Assembly (NCBI GenBank): GCA_048772705.1
Contig: JBLWGC010000051.1
Coordinates: forward strand, 186,001 to 250,000
Reading direction: 5' to 3'
DNA: 64,000 nt
From: Leidyana gryllorum EB-2025a
Taxonomy: Eukaryota; Apicomplexa
The translations under genes were made by a program, and so were the position numbers. Positions 61,329 through 64,000 of this stretch are shown piece after piece. How positions within the stretch are numbered: position 1 is the stretch's first letter; the number at the start of each line of letters is the position of its first letter. A model generated the notes under the pieces. That model was given only the letters and a program-made list of their open reading frames with translations. It was not told where the DNA came from and did not search any database.

Positions 61329-62306
61329 TCACTTGTCTGCCACATGTGCAGTTCTAGCCAAACAGTCGCACAAGAATGACAGAATGGTATCAAAATGCGT
61401 CATTGACGTCACCATGTGGTGTCTACCCTCCCTCATTTGCATGACTGATTCTACGACCTGGTTGATGAGCTCCTTCCCAGTCCTGAAGTCAGGCAACTTG
61501 TTGGCCATAGTCATGCGTGCGTAATGCCAGCAAGCGATGAACACCGATGTTCGGCCGACCCCTGCACTGCAATGAACAAATGGCTTGGTATATCCGACAG
61601 TAGCTGCAATCAGTTGGTCAAAGACAGTTTTCTGAGGACTTTGATGGTCTGGCCAAGCGGTGAAGTGTAGATGCGGTACAATGCGATTGTCTGCCACCCT
61701 TAGACTGCGCTCAATCAAGTAGTCGCCAAAGAGCGGTTTTGCAGAGCCCTTGACGGCTGCGCGCCCTTCAACCCAGTAGGGATCCATTTTCTCAATGAAG
61801 CCCTCTCGAGCTTGGCCGAGTGTGACTACTACATCGCACTGTTCATCCTCTGCCAAATATTTGAAGAAGCTCTCCCACTGATGGGGGAGAGGGGCCTGTC
61901 CGGCCACGGCAATCGATTCAAATATCTCTTGACGGTTGACATGGGTAGCTAGTCTGATGACGTTGGCATGGAGAAATTCACCCCCGCTTGGCTTGACTTG
62001 GGTTTCCAATTTGCAGGCAATATTGGTATAACGATTCTCGGCGACTGGATATACATCCTTCTTTTTCGAGATTGGTGCCCGCTCAAGGGCCGAGGCTGCT
62101 TCTCTCCAATTGCTGCTGGATGGACAATGGGTACCCCACCACTGTTGCACAAACGCGAATGGTAGAGCATCGGAGCTATATTTGAGAGTACCATTGGCTT
62201 CAGCAGCTAGATAGGCTTTGAAGCCAGGGTAGGTGAGTAGGTGGAAGATTCTATCATTCCGCACACTCATGGGGGGTCCAAAGTCATCCTCAGGACGTCG
62301 ACTCAT
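61329..62306 (-). CDS. Classical protein tyrosine phosphatase
   Basis: Intronless 325-codon enzyme. The catalytic P-loop VHCSAGVGRTS holds the nucleophilic Cys and Arg. The WPD loop is HFTAWPDHQSP, and a pTyr-recognition-like NRYTNI segment lies near residue 90. The Q-loop region near the C-terminus is MREGRHHMVTS rather than the common QTxxQYxF form. No transmembrane or targeting domain, so probably cytosolic. The ATG at 62306 lies inside the last codons of the upstream methyltransferase gene; Met13 would avoid the overlap. Confidence 0.93.
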   Translation of the reverse strand: MSRRPEDDFGPPMSVRNDRIFHLLTYPGFKAYLAAEANGTLKYSSDALPFAFVQQWWGTHCPSSSNWREAASALERAPISKKKDVYPVAENRYTNIACKLETQVKPSGGEFLHANVIRLATHVNRQEIFESIAVAGQAPLPHQWESFFKYLAEDEQCDVVVTLGQAREGFIEKMDPYWVEGRAAVKGSAKPLFGDYLIERSLRVADNRIVPHLHFTAWPDHQSPQKTVFDQLIAATVGYTKPFVHCSAGVGRTSVFIACWHYARMTMANKLPDFRTGKELINQVVESVMQMREGRHHMVTSMTHFDTILSFLCDCLARTAHVADK

Positions 62307-63136
62307 TTTGATTTTTTGGTACGATTATAAAGGCAACGGTGGACACGGTTTGGCCTTGCCGCCCGCCGAACGTGAATTTGGGTACTCCAGTGGTCATTGT
62401 AGCTAGATGTTGATACTGTAGAGTGGGGTGGGAGGACCTTTCAAATTTCCGGATCAGCTCTTGAATGGTGAGATTTGAGCTGGTGACCAAGAGGAGTGCT
62501 CCTGGTGTGCCGAAACGGGTAAGGATCGCATCAATAGCGACGCCAGTGCGTTTCTGTAGCACAAATACATCCAAAGTTCCCTTGTCATGGATCAAGTCGA
62601 CTTTAAGATCTTTTTCCCAAGTTGACTGGACTGCCAGGTCGTCGACGATGAATTGAGGTGCTGGAATGTCCTTCGGCCTCTCTTTCTCCCAAAAGAGTTT
62701 GGATACTTCGATTGCACTGGGGACAATGTCAGTCCCAACGAGGCGTCGGAAACCAATGTCTGCACAAGTGTGGCATGCGAGAAAGGAAGCGGCGGGGCGC
62801 GGCTGACCTGAAAGGGCGTGTAGGAAGAGGCCGTTGCCCGTCCCCAAATCGAGAACACACGCTTTGTCTCTGGCAGCGTGGGTGGTGCGGGGGTCGGTTT
62901 GCCAGGTGTCCCAGTTGTCATCTATCCACCGAAGAATGGCGCTCTGATAGTCCGAATACCACTCTTCGCCCAGAGTACCTATTAAAATGAGATTGGTTGG
63001 TCTACTGTGGAGAAAGGCGCGTTAAAGTACCTGTGTCTATATACTCATCGGCTTCCTCTTTATATAGGCCTTCCCAGTAGGCCACTGTGGCATATTGCGA
63101 ATCAGGGTTCTGTTCGCTTCCGTCTGCACTTGACAT
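62290..63136 (-). CDS. EEF1AKMT2: EFM4-like protein lysine methyltransferase
   Basis: S-adenosylmethionine-dependent enzyme of the EFM4/METTL10 family that methylates a lysine of eEF1A. Exon 1 (63031-63136) gives YATVAYWEGLYKEEADEYID; exon 2 (62290-62978) gives GTLGEEWYSDYQSAILRW, then motif I VLDLGTGNGLFLHAL. Further marks are GTDIVPSAIEVSKLFWEK, DLIHDKGTLDVF and the family end VPKFTFGGRQGQTVSTVAF. The 52-nt intron has clean GT-AG ends. Its last codons overlap the start of the tyrosine phosphatase gene in another frame. Its start is 14 bp from a divergent gene. Confidence 0.88.
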
Positions 63137-63150
63137 ATTTTTGGACACAA

Positions 63151-63602
63151 ATGGTGGTCATTCGGGTTGGCGGACAGGTTGTCGAAGTGAGTATGGCGGT
63201 GACCGATGAGGGTCCGCTGCCGGACTCTGTCGACTTGGCTCTGGACCTCCACACCGAGAAGCTGAACGCAGTCGGTCACTTATGTAAGCTAACAACAAAG
63301 TCTTGGAATGGTAACATGTCTCTGGTGCGGCAGACCGATCCCAAATCCAATTGCGGGAGGCTGACCCGGTAGGCAAATGGCGAACGTAGACGAATCCGAG
63401 TTCACCATAGGAGAAGAAAGACACCGATATGCAACTTGCTTTGGCTGAGAACAGTGTGGTTATTATAAAGAAGTTGCAATACTTGAAGGCTTTGGAGACG
63501 CACATGATGAAGCTGGAGCCTACTAAAGTTGATCAAATGCGATTGTCTCGTGAAGCTGTTGAAGCTGAATTTGCCACCGTTCCCCAATATGTGGATCTGT
63601 GA
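63151..63602 (+). CDS. Small hypothetical helical protein
   Basis: Assembled from ATG 63151 with two short introns (63283-63331 and about 63371-63418). The product is about 118 residues. The N-terminus is short-stranded (VVIRVGGQVVEVS); the rest is helical with a coiled-coil stretch (LALAENSVVIIKKLQYLKAL) and the end FATVPQYVDL. No family recognised. The start is only 14 bp from the EFM4-like start on the other strand, and the stop faces the NTMT1-like gene at 33 bp. Confidence 0.55.
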
Positions 63603-63635
63603 TCTGTACAAAGCGAAAGTTGGCGTTCCATCCGG

Positions 63636-64000
63636 CTACTGCCCAAGCAGCGGGCTCGCAGGCTTGAGGCAGAAGCGGTATATAGTGTATAGATTCTGGA
63701 GAACGCATAGCCAGAAACCGGCGGTGGTACCTTTATTTAACTCACCTCTGGGAACTTGGAACTCCTCTCTCCCAGTATGAGATCAGCCCCAGCAGCGTCG
63801 AAAATTTGCATATATGTGTCGAGGCTGCGCGCTCGACTAGAGTCGACCGAGTCAAACTCATCACCTTCTTCACTCACGTTCTCTTTGAGAACAATGACAC
63901 CCTGCAGTCAAAATACCGGTGCTAAGAATCATTACTGTTGAGCTCACTTCGGCGGTCAGGCATCTCAAAGCTGCCTTCAGTAACATTGTAACCTCGTTGT
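63636..64000 (-). CDS. NTMT1: Protein N-terminal methyltransferase NTMT1-like (partial)
   Basis: C-terminal part of an enzyme that methylates the alpha-amino group of proteins starting X-Pro-Lys. Three exons are visible: from the edge to 63948, 63746-63902 and 63636-63695. They encode MLLKAALRCLTAEGVIVLKE, then NVSEEGDEFDSVDSSRARSL and IFDAAGADLILGERS. The NLYTIYRFCLKP end follows. This matches the NTMT1 tail (GIIIVKDNM, DDVDSSVCRDLD, EIYHVYSFAL). The SAM-binding core lies beyond the right edge. Confidence 0.85.

Overview
The window is nuclear DNA from a compact protist genome. About forty protein genes sit on both strands with almost no space between them, and most are split by short GT-AG introns of roughly 36-60 nt. 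The gene content is plainly eukaryotic: DNA polymerase epsilon, VPS16, SF3B2, eIF3L, LSm1, TRAPPC6, gankyrin, PP2A catalytic subunit and ribosomal protein eL34. It also includes a fused HPPK-DHPS folate gene, an AP2-like DNA-binding protein and a bacterial-type MscL. GC content looks balanced. I infer an alveolate, most likely a perkinsid (Perkinsus-like). This rests on gene style and protein character rather than a database search, so treat the genus as a best guess.

Layout. 1-6323: coiled-coil tail, unknown acidic protein, TRAPPC6, small Cys-rich protein, choline/ethanolamine kinase and an AP2-like factor. 7123-16804: a collinear plus-strand run of MPP6-like exosome cofactor, RNA 5'-triphosphatase, eL34 and the 7.7-kb POLE gene, with junctions of -4, 63 and 27 bp. 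17100-17985: a 98-bp minisatellite. 18075-25224: MscL, an ArsB/SLC13-like membrane protein, HPPK-DHPS, RRP1 and PP2Ac. 25709-34289: FKBP with a nucleoplasmin-like N-terminus, hypothetical proteins, an HSL-type esterase and VPS16. 34343-43338: two large disordered proteins flanking a minus-strand cluster of three related integrin-beta/vWA-like type I membrane proteins plus a small membrane protein. 43339-48264: gene-poor, with decayed LTR-retroelement pieces and tandem repeats. 48265-64000: cyclophilin, gankyrin, an unknown protein, SF3B2, an AT-hook protein, eIF3L, a Pro/Gly/Tyr-rich protein, LSm1, a tyrosine phosphatase, EFM4-like and NTMT1-like methyltransferases, and a small unknown.

The most interesting local system is the adhesin-like cluster at 35766-41189. 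Three paralogs share an ectodomain, one membrane span and a short cytoplasmic tail ending in a common motif of the form [RE]V[TN]x[DS]MFx. Only one paralog keeps a recognisable MIDAS (DxSxS); the other two have lost the N-terminal half of the vWA fold. The second theme is extreme packing: overlapping same-strand reading frames (7532-7535, 62290-62306), divergent start codons 14-36 bp apart, a divergent coding overlap (28873-28905) and a convergent coding overlap (20140-20235). Such packing would suit operon-like transcription with trans-splicing, but the sequence alone does not prove it.
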